Below are positions 10,726 through 20,553 of a DNA stretch of 64,000 nt, piece after piece. Source of the DNA: Peltaster fructicola (lineage: Eukaryota > Ascomycota > Dothideomycetes); NCBI GenBank assembly GCA_001592805.2, contig CP051139.1, forward strand, positions 2,480,001-2,544,000, in the 5' to 3' direction. The notes beneath the pieces are model-generated. The model saw only the letters and a list, made by a program, of their open reading frames with translations, searched no databases and was not told the DNA's origin. The first letter of the stretch is position 1, and each line of letters begins with the position of its first letter. The translations under genes and the position numbers were made by a program.

Positions 10726-12593
10726 GTTGATTGCTGGCTCTGGTGATGTACGAGCTTGAAAAACGTAGTGTCAAGCCAGTTGGTTTGTGATGACTGGTTT
10801 AGGCGAGTAAAATGTAAGTGGGGCAGGTGGGAATCTTGGCGCGCTCCTATACTTCTCTACGGTCTCCTCTAGACTTCGACTGCACACCATCAATCGAGAC
10901 TGTGCAGCTATACGATTCCGTCCATGCGCAGTGCGAGCAGTCGTGGCTCTTCGAATGAATGAGACAAGCACGTCTTGATTTCCTGTCCCATCAGTCGCTC
11001 CTTGGAGCAGTCAGTTGAGGGAAAACTCGAACATGAAAGCATGCATTATTGTTGAGAAAAGTCGAACATGGAAGGATGCACTGTGGTCGAACAGAGTCGA
11101 TTCACTCTACTCAGGCTGGCGAACGGTCGCTAATATCTCGCGTCTCTTGCAACGAAGACGTATGTAAGTCTCTTGTTCATACATCATTCTCTTTTCAGGT
11201 TCTGGTCCACTATCTTCTATTGCTATCGTTCCCACATCTCCTTCTGAAGGTTCACAGGATGAGCCATCCCACATCAGAGCCGCCTGAGTTGTACATTGAT
11301 GGCGACGCATTCACCGCTTGCTTCCTAGACAAGAAAGCGACATCTTCCTAGGTATGCGTATCAGTGCACTGGGAGTTTCCAGAGAAGACATCAGCACCGG
11401 CGGTGGTGAGTTGCAAGGTGTTCAAACCGCGTTCATGGCGGTCGTCAGATCAGCAATGACTTCTGTTGTACTGACCTACAAGGACTTTGACTCGGCTCGG
11501 AGCACCCAGCTTCTCTCGTCTAACAAAGTTTTCAACTCTCGCAAACTGAGGCTGGGTTATCTCTGATATGCCTCTCGGTTCATACACTATACACCTCCAA
11601 CAAATCCCCAGGCAGCTCAGCAGAGAAGAACTACTCGAAGCGCTTGGACAATCCTCTGCGATCTCCACATCGATGGAATGTGAGGCCTGGCAGCCTTACG
11701 TGGCCCTACTAAGCACCACAATCTGCACTTCGATACGCACGGTCACGAGCCTAACTCCGGTCCGAATTGTGCGGTCGCACTGTGACAATCGTGACACAGT
11801 CAATTACGTTTTCTGCATCAAGGAGTGTGGCATTCGACTTACGGGAATGTGCGATCGCCTCACAGGCCAGACTATCCACGAAAGTATGCGGGACCTGGAG
11901 GTCAAGGAGCTGGTCAAGACCACGATATCAATGCCTCCGCCCGTGTGCTTCGATGTGTGGGAACGTTTCTAGCGACTCAGGGCCACGCTGGCTACGCCGT
12001 CTGTACACTGGCAATGGCATACGACCCGCTGGACGATCCACTGTGTCAGAGTCGACTGTCAGACAGTGTTCCGCATAGTATCGGGTAACAGCGTGCAGTG
12101 CTGTCTGATGTGTGCCACTATACACTGTACCACCTGTCGAACAGAGTTTCGTCCTAGTCAGACATGCAAAGCTGCCAAGAAGAAGGATGCAACCACAGCA
12201 TTACTGCTTGCGTAAGGAGTCAAGCGCTGTCCATTGTGTGGGACGTTCATCTCCAAGGACAACGGCTGTGGTAAATCCTTATAGATGCCATCTGAAATCA
12301 TTTGCTAATACATGTACTTGCGTTAGGACATATGATGTGTAGTGTTTGTGGGATTTAATTATGTTGGCTGTGCATGCAGACCTTCAAGACCGCCAGCAAG
12401 ACCTATACATATCTGAGAGCCCGCGAGCCTGACGTCTAGGCCAGGCATTGGATATTAGGTATAGTGTCTTTTCTCCGTTGGTGCCATAGCGGAAGCTGTC
12501 GACGTTCCTGAGATGTCCTGGCAAGTAATGTTGGAGCGGCCATCGACGGTGATGTTGAGTAGTAGTTCTTAGCACGATGGCGCAATTTCGAGC
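10726..12593. other. Gene-poor interval with scattered short frames
   Basis: 1.87 kb between the start of NIP1 and the next likely gene. The NIP1 promoter must lie at its left end. Short overlapping plus-strand frames fill 11049-12342; the longest ATG-initiated one is 11568-11972 (134 codons). I recognise no motif in any of them and could not join them with plausible GT-AG introns. This may be a decayed gene or plain non-coding DNA. Confidence 0.5.
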
Positions 12594-13577
12594 ATGTCTG
12601 AAGCAACTCCAACACGTTATGTTTGGCGTCGTTCTGTCCGTGTCACAAAGTGTATGCCTTGCCATGCAAAACAATTACTACATGTCCATCGAGGACTTCG
12701 TAGAGCGCCTTCGACATGGCGAAGTCCACAACCCTGCTTCTCCAGCAGTTCCAGACGTCAGAGAGACCTAAAGACTGACGCTGAAGAAGACGAGCCTCAG
12801 AAGCTGGTCGATGAGCTGAAAGCACAATATGAACAGCAGCAGCAGTATCTCCAAGCGCAAGGTGACAATTCACTACTCTCTATGGTCAGGATCACGAACG
12901 AGCAGATCAGACTACAAGATGCACTGGATCAAAAGCTGAAATCGATGCCGTTGGCGGACTGGGAAGCAGCTGGCCTTGACACTCATCGCATTGCTCTCAA
13001 GCATAGTGATGCTGAGGTCGCCATGCGGGATCTGCGGTCTGTCACCAAAGAAGCGAGAGAGCACATGCTGGACATGTTCCACGACGATTACCCGTTGCTT
13101 GATCCATATCCCTTCAAGAAATATCAGGACAAATGGTCGCAACGCACACGCGTGGAGCAAGAGCAGGAACTTCGACGGCTAAACGGTGTCATTGCTGCAG
13201 ACTCCTCTAGGCTTGACGTGCTACAGGAGGCAGTCCGGGCACTGATAGTTCGGCAATATGGACAAGCGTTTGTCGATGAAGCAGATGCAAAGAAGTCATC
13301 AGTATACTCCCTGGATCCGGATGAGGACGTCTTCGATCTTAATGAAGCATCGATCAATGATGAAGAGGCTGCCTCATCAGAGCGACCGGGTTCTGATTCG
13401 AAGGTCAGGTTTCCTTTCCCAAGATCAGCATCGAATGCAGATGTTATGGAACCATCTTCCGATGCAGCACCATTCCAGATTTCCGCGAAGTCTACGGACG
13501 TCCAAGCCGAAAAGAGTGTCCCAGTAAGAGCAAAATCTCTCAAGGAACAGATGGCAATTCTACGAAGCAAGGCATAG
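12594..13577 (+). CDS. Unknown protein with likely mitochondrial presequence and coiled coil
   Basis: One 327-residue frame that I do not recognise. The first 55 residues are rich in Arg, Ser and His with almost no acidic residues (LRRAPSTWRSPQPCFSSSS), which looks like a mitochondrial targeting sequence. After RRQRDL the composition becomes acidic and helical: a Gln-rich coiled coil (AQYEQQQQYLQAQ) near residue 75, then a well-formed middle part (MRDLRSVTKEAREHMLDMFHDDYPLLDPYPF, shown in pieces across residues 145-175) that looks like a folded, conserved domain. Residues 235-310 are low complexity; the end is basic (RAKSLKEQMAILRSKA). The ATG at 12594 is the first in frame; a later Met at about residue 20 is possible. 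An organelle-located fungal protein is my inference. Confidence 0.6.
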   Translation: MSEATPTRYVWRRSVRVTKCMPCHAKQLLHVHRGLRRAPSTWRSPQPCFSSSSRRQRDLKTDAEEDEPQKLVDELKAQYEQQQQYLQAQGDNSLLSMVRITNEQIRLQDALDQKLKSMPLADWEAAGLDTHRIALKHSDAEVAMRDLRSVTKEAREHMLDMFHDDYPLLDPYPFKKYQDKWSQRTRVEQEQELRRLNGVIAADSSRLDVLQEAVRALIVRQYGQAFVDEADAKKSSVYSLDPDEDVFDLNEASINDEEAASSERPGSDSKVRFPFPRSASNADVMEPSSDAAPFQISAKSTDVQAEKSVPVRAKSLKEQMAILRSKA

Positions 13578-13846
13578 TTGGACACGCAAACCGTCAGATG
13601 TGATGTGCTCACTTGGCAATTTGCCGTGTACACGATGATACCTTAGATATACTGTAATGACCGACTAGAGTAAGAGCTCGCGAAAAATCCATTCATCATA
13701 TCATGCCCCTGGGTGCCCCGAACCGACACTGGTCGTGCTGGATAGTTTCGTGAGTTCCAGGAGCGCAGAGATCTACGGCCATTGCGTGTCATAAGATGTG
13801 TACGGGTGTACAACCCTCTGGATGCAAATCAAGCCACACGATCATG

Positions 13847-16343
13847 CTATGCCGTGTAGCCGCCGCCAAGAGCGCTCTGTGCATCGGTCTGCGGATAGTA
13901 GAAGGCTACCAGTGCAATGATGACATATGCAGCGATCAGAAGAGCTCCTTCCAGGTAGTTGCTTCGACCATCCAGACACAAGAAGTTGACAACGAGGACT
14001 GCAATGAACAGACTGACAGTCTGGAAGATATTGAAGTAGAGACTCATCTCGGCGTGCATGATCCAGCCAAGGAGGACCACTAGAGGCGTGACGAAAAGCG
14101 CGATCTGGATGCTCGATCCAACGGCGACTGCAATTGCCAGGTCCATCTTGTTCTTTGCTGCGACTGTGACTGCTGTGACGTGCTCGGCTGCGTTGCCTAC
14201 GATTGGCAAGATGATGAGCCCAATAAATGCTTCGCTGACCGGACTGTTGGTTAGCATTTCAGGTATGGCATCGACCATGAACTCGGCACAGACAGCGACC
14301 AAGGCAGTACTGACGATGAGCATGACAACAGCTGCGGTGCGGGAGAGTTCAAGCTTCTCTTCGTCGACCTCGTTCTCGCCGGCGACTATGCGAACATGTG
14401 GTGTTGGGACACGCCGAACTTTGTATGGTGGAAGTGTGCCGTTGACCGCAAGATGAACCTCTTCGGCAGGCTGATTCTGCTTGTTTAGCCGGTCCGGAAG
14501 TGAGTTTGTGCGACGAATGGCACCCTCAGACCGCAATCGCGTGATTGGATTAGGATTCGAGGTTGTAGGTTGCGGAGTGACGAACACGTTGTTCGACAAC
14601 ATCTTGGTCAGTCCCGGACGTAGTGTAGTCGCTCGTGAGGACAGGCCACGCATGTTAAACGGTCGCCTCGGGACGGAGTGCTCGGTCTCTACATCCTCGA
14701 CGCTCTGTTGGAATGGAGGAGAAGAGGGCTTTACCAGCTCAACTTCCTTGCCGAGCTCCGCCTTTTCTTCATCTCGGTGTCGATGTTTTCGGTGCTTGTA
14801 CTTATGACGACGACGATGCTTCTTTCGGCCGGAAGATGAACGCAAAGCCTCGCTGTCCAGAGACACGAAGTCGCGAATGCGTGGAGCTGTGGCGCGGTTG
14901 TCCTCTGCATCTGCATCGGCTTCATCACCACTAACGATGACACCAAGAGGAGAAGCTGGCCGTGACGTTTGCTGGCTGCGGTTGTCAAAGTAGTTGTCCC
15001 GATGCTCGACGGATGGAGAGCTGATTGATGGCATGGATACAGTACCAGCAGTACTAGTGCTGGCACTTGACTTGCGTCGACGTGTGTTCCTGATCAAGCG
15101 ACGCAGACGTTTGCCAGCTGTTCCATGAGAACCCGAGGAGTCCGTGGAACATGTGTCGGAGTCACTACCTGAAGACGACGAAGACGAGTTTAGCATGTCC
15201 GCGAGTACACCTGGATGTGACTCCTCGTCGATGACATGCTGCGGAGTGCTCTCGTACAAGTACGCGTGTGACTTCAGTTGGAATAGTAGGTACAGGACGT
15301 ACACCAGCAACAATATGACGCTGGTGCCACGACTGACCTCGAGAATGCGGGTGTTGGCGTCACTCGAGTTCTCCTGGTTGAACGAAGCATGAAAAGCAGT
15401 CTAAGGAAGTGTCAGTGAGGTCAATATGGCTGCCTTGGGGACTTACTGGCAACACGAGACTTCCCACGCTCAACGTGAGAAGGCATGCACTCATCTGAGT
15501 GACGGTATTGTTGTAGACTTGCTCTCTGAAACGTAATCCACCAAGCAGGAAGGCCATTCCCAAGATAAGCAGTAAGTTCGATAGAATAGAGCCTATGATT
15601 GAAGCCTGAACGATCGAGATTTCACCCTTGGCGAGAGCAATAATGAAGATGATCAGCTCGACGGCGTTACCGAAGGTGACGTTGAGCAGAGCACCGATAT
15701 TGCTTCCAAGCTGCAATGCGACCGCCTCAGTGGCAGTGGCGAGGATTGAAGCCAGAGGAACAATCGCGATAGCATTGAGCGCAAAGATGATCGTTGGACT
15801 GAGGTGAGCTGCTTCTGCAGCGATTCCGATAGGTACAAATATCAGCAGGATGTTGATGTAACTAGAGCACAGTGTGTTCTTGACATGTTGTACGAAACGT
15901 TTGGAGCCAGCGATTGCTCGTTGAGGGTAGGTTGGTTTGGCGATGGTTGTCTCTCCATTCTCTATGGTGGTATCTCCAGAGCCCTCAGTTTGGGACTTAT
16001 TCGGAGGTGCAGCTGCAGAAGATGTATTCGCGATTCCATTCTCTCCAGCTTCATCGCTTGTGGCCCAGGCGATGTTAGCGTGGGGAGATGGCTCTCCTGT
16101 GCTGTGAAGGTTGCCATTCGAGACATGGCTTCCTGCTTCTTTGTTGAAGTTGGGCTGACCAGTGGGCGAAATACGCCCGTCGGAGTGCTTTAGACTGCCA
16201 GGATTGCTGGAAGCTCTAGGCTCAGTGATTGGAAGGAGGGTGCCCTGGTTGGCGCCTGAGGTTGGCTCGTTGGTGGAGGAGTACGGATGCTTCCTCAACG
16301 CAGAGCGAATATTGTCTGAAAGATTGTATGAGGTTTCTCCCAT
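13847..16343 (-). CDS. VCX1: Vacuolar Ca2+/H+ exchanger, CAX family
   Basis: Cation/proton antiporter that drives cytosolic Ca2+ into the vacuole using the proton gradient. Exons 16343-15447 and 15400-13847 with a 46-bp intron; the joint restores the family motif LPTAFHASF. 816 residues, about twice yeast Vcx1. A 150-residue low-complexity N-terminus precedes six helices. The first pore motif GNAVELIIFIIALAKG is near residue 221 and the second GNAAEHVTAVTVA near 700, so both cation-binding repeats are present. Between them lies a cytosolic loop of about 280 residues, with a Ser/Asp run and a His/Arg/Lys-rich block (HRRRHKYKHRKHRHR). Such an enlarged loop is not in the yeast protein. The long non-coding stretch upstream probably holds its promoter. 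Family very sure; the symbol is by homology and a paralogue is possible. Confidence 0.93.
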
Positions 16344-17008
16344 CGGCGTATAGGTATCCAGGAGCGATTCGTCGCTTGGAGCGTAGACTGGTCAGAGAGT
16401 GTAGAAAGTGGATAAGGTGGTTATTATTTATCAGATCTCGAAAAAGGGAACGCTTGGGCTCTACACGCGACGGCGGCTCTGACGCAGTGCATTAGCGCAC
16501 CGCTGGTCAATCAGCTGCATGTACCCTCACACACAGCCACACGCATGACGCTTCACATATTCGAGATGGCAAATCTGGCAGCGGAGCTCTCTCCTTACAT
16601 CCATCATTCGCCGTGTATTTGGCATATCGCAGCAGACTGGGGACCACATACAATATGCGGCACATATCAGGAGACCCCCTCTCGTGCCAAGAGAACCTTG
16701 CGTAAGGGAGATCAAGCTAGGAACACAATCGCCTAGACGGATACCAACGGATCGACAAGATGCCGTGATAAGTGTACAGATCGTCTTATCAGTGCTCTTG
16801 CTGTCAATTGCGTATACCGCGGTATGTCTCTGTCGTGTGTCTGCTCCATTCCGAGCCATCGATTCCAGGGTCATGACACAAATGACACGTACTTGTGTAA
16901 TGCCAAGCAGCCAGCTTGGTTAGCTTATAGCAGTGACCCAGGTTCCATGAACGAAGCAAGCGCCAAGAACTCCTCGCCATGTAACAATGATTGTTCTCGC
17001 ATATGCCA
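16344..17008. other. Intergenic, upstream of VCX1
   Basis: 665 bp between the VCX1 start and the DID2 stop, both genes on the minus strand. It should hold the VCX1 promoter and the DID2 terminator. I see no coding frame or repeat that I can support. Confidence 0.6.
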
Positions 17009-17702
17009 TCAACCAGCTCTCAAGGCTCGCAAGCGTTCACCAAGTTTGTCTTCCCGCTCTTCCTCTGGTGCTGCCCTGATATCGTTCGCTGGCGTAGCTC
17101 CAGCCATCTCGGTGGACAATTCTAGCCCTGCCTCGTCTGCTACCTGGCTCATGAGTCTGTCAACGTCGTCCTGAGGCGTCGCTACAGCAGTCGCTGAAGA
17201 TGTGGCATTTTCGTAGTATCCTGTGGCGACGTCCAGGTCTTCGAATTGTGTCTCAAAGCGATCCATGACTGCTGAGATCTTGCTGAACATTAGCGACGCT
17301 CAGCACACACTGTGATTGCGTACCTTCTCGAGATCCATACTCTTCATCGCAGAATCCATGCCTCGAACGACGTTTGCCATTGATCCTGTCACTGACCGCA
17401 TCGTCACCGCCGTCTGCACTCTGGAGCTCACAGCATCTATCCTTGACGCCAGTCGGAGGAGATTGACCTTCTCGTTCTGCTTTCGAATCGCATTCTGCGC
17501 ATAGATCTTCGCGATATCCGCGTGGTTCTGTTGGATCGCTTTCTTCAACTTAGCCTTCTCGGCCTGTTCATCTTTGCCGGCCTTTGCTGCTTGGCGGTTG
17601 AGTTGCTTGGTGGTAAACTGCGAATGTGAGCCTACAAACACTGCAGCGCGCTCGTTTGTGACCGACCTTGAGATTGAAAAGAGCTTTCTCGAGTCCCGAC
17701 AT
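17009..17702 (-). CDS. DID2: ESCRT-III-associated protein Did2/Vps46 (CHMP1)
   Basis: Small coiled-coil ESCRT-III protein that recruits and regulates Vps4 in multivesicular-body sorting and membrane scission at endosomes. Exons 17702-17667 ([12 protein letters not shown]), 17617-17324 and 17278-17009; introns of 49 and 45 bp; 199 residues, the normal CHMP1 length. Basic helices 1-2 ([18 protein letters not shown]) bind membrane; the core reads [21 protein letters not shown], then [21 protein letters not shown] across the second joint. The C-terminal helix [13 protein letters not shown] is the MIM1 motif that binds the Vps4 MIT domain. The second intron has two AGs four bases apart (CAG and AAG); only the second keeps frame, so I use it. 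A perfect 32-bp palindrome lies 230 bp upstream. Confidence 0.94.
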
Positions 17703-17931
17703 TGTGTTGTGGTGTAAGGATTGGTAAGATGCAGCCTGCTCGTGAAGACGATGATCTGCGCCAGAGCTGCCATTACTGCTAGCGGACGCGGGCACGTGTC
17801 ACGTGTGGATGACGTAAAGCATTTTCTTGCATGTGAGATGCACTGGCTCCTGTCTTGCGGCCACTGTGAGCTTGAGGCAACGAATTTGGCTTGCAAGAGC
17901 AGATATTACGCACTACATGTGCATTGGAGCT

Positions 17932-17963
17932 GGCGAGCACGACTTGGCCAAGTCGTGCTCGCC
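17932..17963. repeat. Perfect 32-bp palindrome
   Basis: 16-base arms 17932-17947 and 17948-17963 are exact reverse complements with no spacer; the left arm is GGCGAGCACGACTTGG. It lies 14 bp beyond the stop of the gene at 17978-19111 and 230 bp upstream of the DID2 start. It could sit in a 3' UTR, a promoter, or both. Confidence 0.95.
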
Positions 17964-17977
17964 TGTAGATGCGCACG

Positions 17978-19111
17978 CTATCTGATATCTTCGATCTTTG
18001 CATGTCTGAAGTATTTCATCCCAACCCAAGCAACAGTTATCCACACCCAGGCCACTACTCCTGTGAGCACAATCAATGCGGGATAGTAGCCGACTATGGG
18101 CAAGGTTGGATCGTCCTCGAGTTCAGGTGGAGCATAGGGTGTTTCGCCGATATCCCATGCCCAGCTCCAGATGTCAAGGCATGAGCCCATACCGACTGTG
18201 AACAGCAGCCAGGTCACAACAAGGATAACCCATCCCCAATACTCAGTCTCTGTATATGAGTACGGCTCAGGAGCTGGTGCGTGGACATGCTGCAGAGGCG
18301 ATGGACGCAGTCGACGCGCCGAACGTGTACGATCTCGCGAAGGCTGTGGTGGAAAGTATGAGGTAGCTGTAATAGCTATTGGCGGTGATAGTGCTGCTGC
18401 TTCCGCCACTGGCTTCAGAGGTCGAGTGAATGTGAGTACCTCCTCGTCGTCCTCTGTTGTTGATATGTATCCAGGTGTGTTCCTCTGCTCTTGTGTACCT
18501 GGTGTGCCGCGTGATCGTCCCGCCTGAGGTATTCCCAGCGCATCGACTTGTAGTGTTTTCGATTCAGAGTCCTGACCATCTGTCGCCCCTGCTGCATCCT
18601 GCAAAGAATCTACAATTGGTCTTGTGACTGTATGTTCGTCTCCGGTAGGATCTGACTGCTTCACGTCGTCTTCCAGCGGCTCTCGTAGAGGATTTCTTCT
18701 TTCTTTCGTATCTAAGCCCAGCCTCCTTCCACCTAGTAATGCTGACTTTCGAAGTGATCCCTTACGCGTGCGTTGAAGTATGGCAAGGTGTCGACCGTCG
18801 TCATCACGCGGGCGTCCCGACACCACGCGCGAACGTATTTCGGTGCCATCTTCGTCGTCTATGCTTGTCTTGCTTCGAGGAGCATCTCCTTGTCGCAGCC
18901 AATCGTCGCTATCGGGCTCTGCAGGACGTAGAAAGCTGAACCTAGAGAACAGTCCGCCAGGCACAGTTCTTTTCTGCGCAGGGTTTGTGGAGACGGTGGC
19001 GTTGGCTGAGGACCAAGGCAGTCTCATGGAGTTTGTGAGCTGCACATTGCGCGTGTCCGCTGGAGTCGCCGACGAGATGTCCCCATGAGGTTCGCCATTG
19101 CTCTCGTCCAT
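17978..19111 (-). CDS. Unknown fungal protein with long disordered head and two C-terminal membrane spans
   Basis: 377 residues, no intron. I start at the ATG at 19111, since the longer open frame begins without ATG. Residues 1-285 are low complexity, rich in Ser, Arg, Asp and Pro, with possible phosphorylation and nuclear-type basic patches (RTRSARRLRPSP). The last 87 residues look strongly conserved: TM1 near 291-312 (YWGWVILVVTWLLFTVG), a Trp-rich loop with Pro and acid residues (IWSWAWDIGETPYAPPELE), TM2 near 339-367 (ALIVLTGVVAWVWITVAWVG), and a short basic tail. The shape suggests a membrane-anchored protein with a cytosolic regulatory head. I do not recognise the family and propose no function. 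Confidence 0.7.
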   Translation of the reverse strand: MDESNGEPHGDISSATPADTRNVQLTNSMRLPWSSANATVSTNPAQKRTVPGGLFSRFSFLRPAEPDSDDWLRQGDAPRSKTSIDDEDGTEIRSRVVSGRPRDDDGRHLAILQRTRKGSLRKSALLGGRRLGLDTKERRNPLREPLEDDVKQSDPTGDEHTVTRPIVDSLQDAAGATDGQDSESKTLQVDALGIPQAGRSRGTPGTQEQRNTPGYISTTEDDEEVLTFTRPLKPVAEAAALSPPIAITATSYFPPQPSRDRTRSARRLRPSPLQHVHAPAPEPYSYTETEYWGWVILVVTWLLFTVGMGSCLDIWSWAWDIGETPYAPPELEDDPTLPIVGYYPALIVLTGVVAWVWITVAWVGMKYFRHAKIEDIR

Positions 19112-19466
19112 AGGCAGCTTGTTGTCAAGTGGGAGCGCTGCACGCACGCCTCATGTTGCAAGCAGGCGCGAGCGCTGGCAGTCTAGACTTTTGACAGAAG
19201 ATGCATGACTAGCAATGTTGTTGATACTATTCATCGGTATTGACAAGGAAGAGCTCTAGCGGAAGGACTGCGTGGGGAAATGAGGACAGACGTCAAAGGC
19301 AAATTTTGTCCGGTATATTGCTGGCCTCTTCCAGCCAGCGTACATTTTATCGTTTATCATTATCTGAAGTGGTATCATGTTACAAAGTGAAGGTAAAGTC
19401 GTCGACTGCTAGGCCGTTGCCCAGTAGGGTTGTTCAACGTTGATGCTGCCCAGGATGCCCATCCAT
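19112..19466. other. Intergenic
   Basis: 355 bp between two minus-strand genes, presumably the promoter of the two-span protein and the 3' end of the CsbD-like gene. Nothing else seen. Confidence 0.6.
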
Positions 19467-20091
19467 TCAGGAGGCTTGCTTGTTCACATCTGACTCAACA
19501 CCACGCTGAAGAGTCTTGCCAGTATCGTGCTGGTTCTGGTAAGCATTCTGAGCCTGCTTGTTGCCGGTCAAGCCAGCGACTGCACCACCGACAGTGCCAG
19601 TGACTCGGTCAGAGATACCCTTGCCAAGATCGCTCATCTGACCAGAGGCCTCTTGGCCTTTGCCTTCTGCGTTCTGCTGCTGGCCCTCACGCTTCAAGCC
19701 GTCAGCGCCAACAAGACCACCGACAGCCTCCTTGGCCGATCCGATAGTCTGGTTCCAGGAACCTTCCTGACGGTCTGAGTTGTTGGCAGCGACGCCAGAG
19801 CTGGAGACAGAGACTCCACCGATAGTGCCACCTGTGTGTGAGAGCTGATCCTTTGTATCAGCCTCAGCCTGCTTCTTGTCGGCTTGTGCCTGATCTGGTC
19901 AGTGAGAGTCGCGGAGCTTGTTTCGATGGAGACAAACCTTGTCAGCTGAGTTGCCAGTGATGCTACCGAGAACGCTCTGAGCAGTGGCAGAGGCCTATAT
20001 GCGGTCAGTGGACGATCGAAACACTATGTAGTGCAGCTGGACATACGCCGTCGATGTAGCTCTGGAGAGTGGAAGTGTTCTTGTCAGACAT
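19467..20091 (-). CDS. CsbD-like stress protein (cruciform/mismatch-DNA recognition type)
   Basis: 174 residues from exons 20091-20047, 19994-19938 and 19889-19467, with introns of 52 and 48 bp; all joints keep phase 0. It is Ala/Gly/Gln/Lys-rich and hydrophilic with two CsbD-like repeats: WNQTIGSAKEAVGGLVGADGLKREGQ and the following NAEGKGQEASGQMSDLGKGISDR, then a glycine-rich VTGTVGGAVAGLTG. The fungal family is often annotated as mismatched-base-pair and cruciform-DNA recognition protein after a basidiomycete member, while bacterial CsbD belongs to the general stress regulon. A short unfolded stress protein, LEA-like in make-up, is the safest description. The promoter has a TATATA box about 100 bp from the ATG and an AGGGG (stress-element core) about 257 bp away. 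Confidence 0.8.
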
Positions 20092-20553
20092 CTTGAAGGT
20101 GGGTGTGGATGGATTTTGGTATGCGATTGCTCGGATGTTTTCAGAAATGTGGTTGCTCTGGGAATAGGAGAGAGCAGGCAGAGCTCTATATACCTGAGCA
20201 GGATCAACACGTGGTCCAGATTGCGTGTTTGTCGTTACCTTGACACCCAGCAGTGACTGGTGCTGCATGTGCAACTACGTCAGTGATCAGCCACTACTGG
20301 TGGGCTTCAGCCACCAACATGCCTTTCTGCCTTGGAATGATCGTCGGAGGGGGCCGTCGAGATCGCAGTCTTGCATCATAGTCTGGGCTGGAATCATGAG
20401 CTCGACCCATCACGCACACAGTTTTCATAGGAACGTCATGCTTCATACGCTACCGCTATGCAGAAAGATCATGTACAAACTCCTCCGAGCACCCGCTGAT
20501 TCATGAGACTCCCGAAGATGCTTTGGCATGTGAAAGAACTGGACTCCATCCTC
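20092..20553. other. Intergenic, CsbD-like gene promoter and CDC14 3' side
   Basis: 462 bp. The left part drives the CsbD-like gene; the right part follows the CDC14 stop. I see no coding frame. Confidence 0.6.
20187..20192 (-). promoter_or_regulatory. Putative TATA box of the CsbD-like gene
   Basis: TATATA followed by GAG on the minus strand, about 95 bp upstream of the ATG at 20091, a normal spacing for a regulated fungal gene. An AGGGG at 20348-20352 further upstream matches the STRE core. Sequence match only. Confidence 0.4.

Noticed and set aside
17932-20091. Functional link between the 32-bp palindrome and the cruciform-recognition-type CsbD-like gene nearby
   Set aside because: Attractive but only nearness; the DNA-binding role of this family in ascomycetes is not shown by the sequence.
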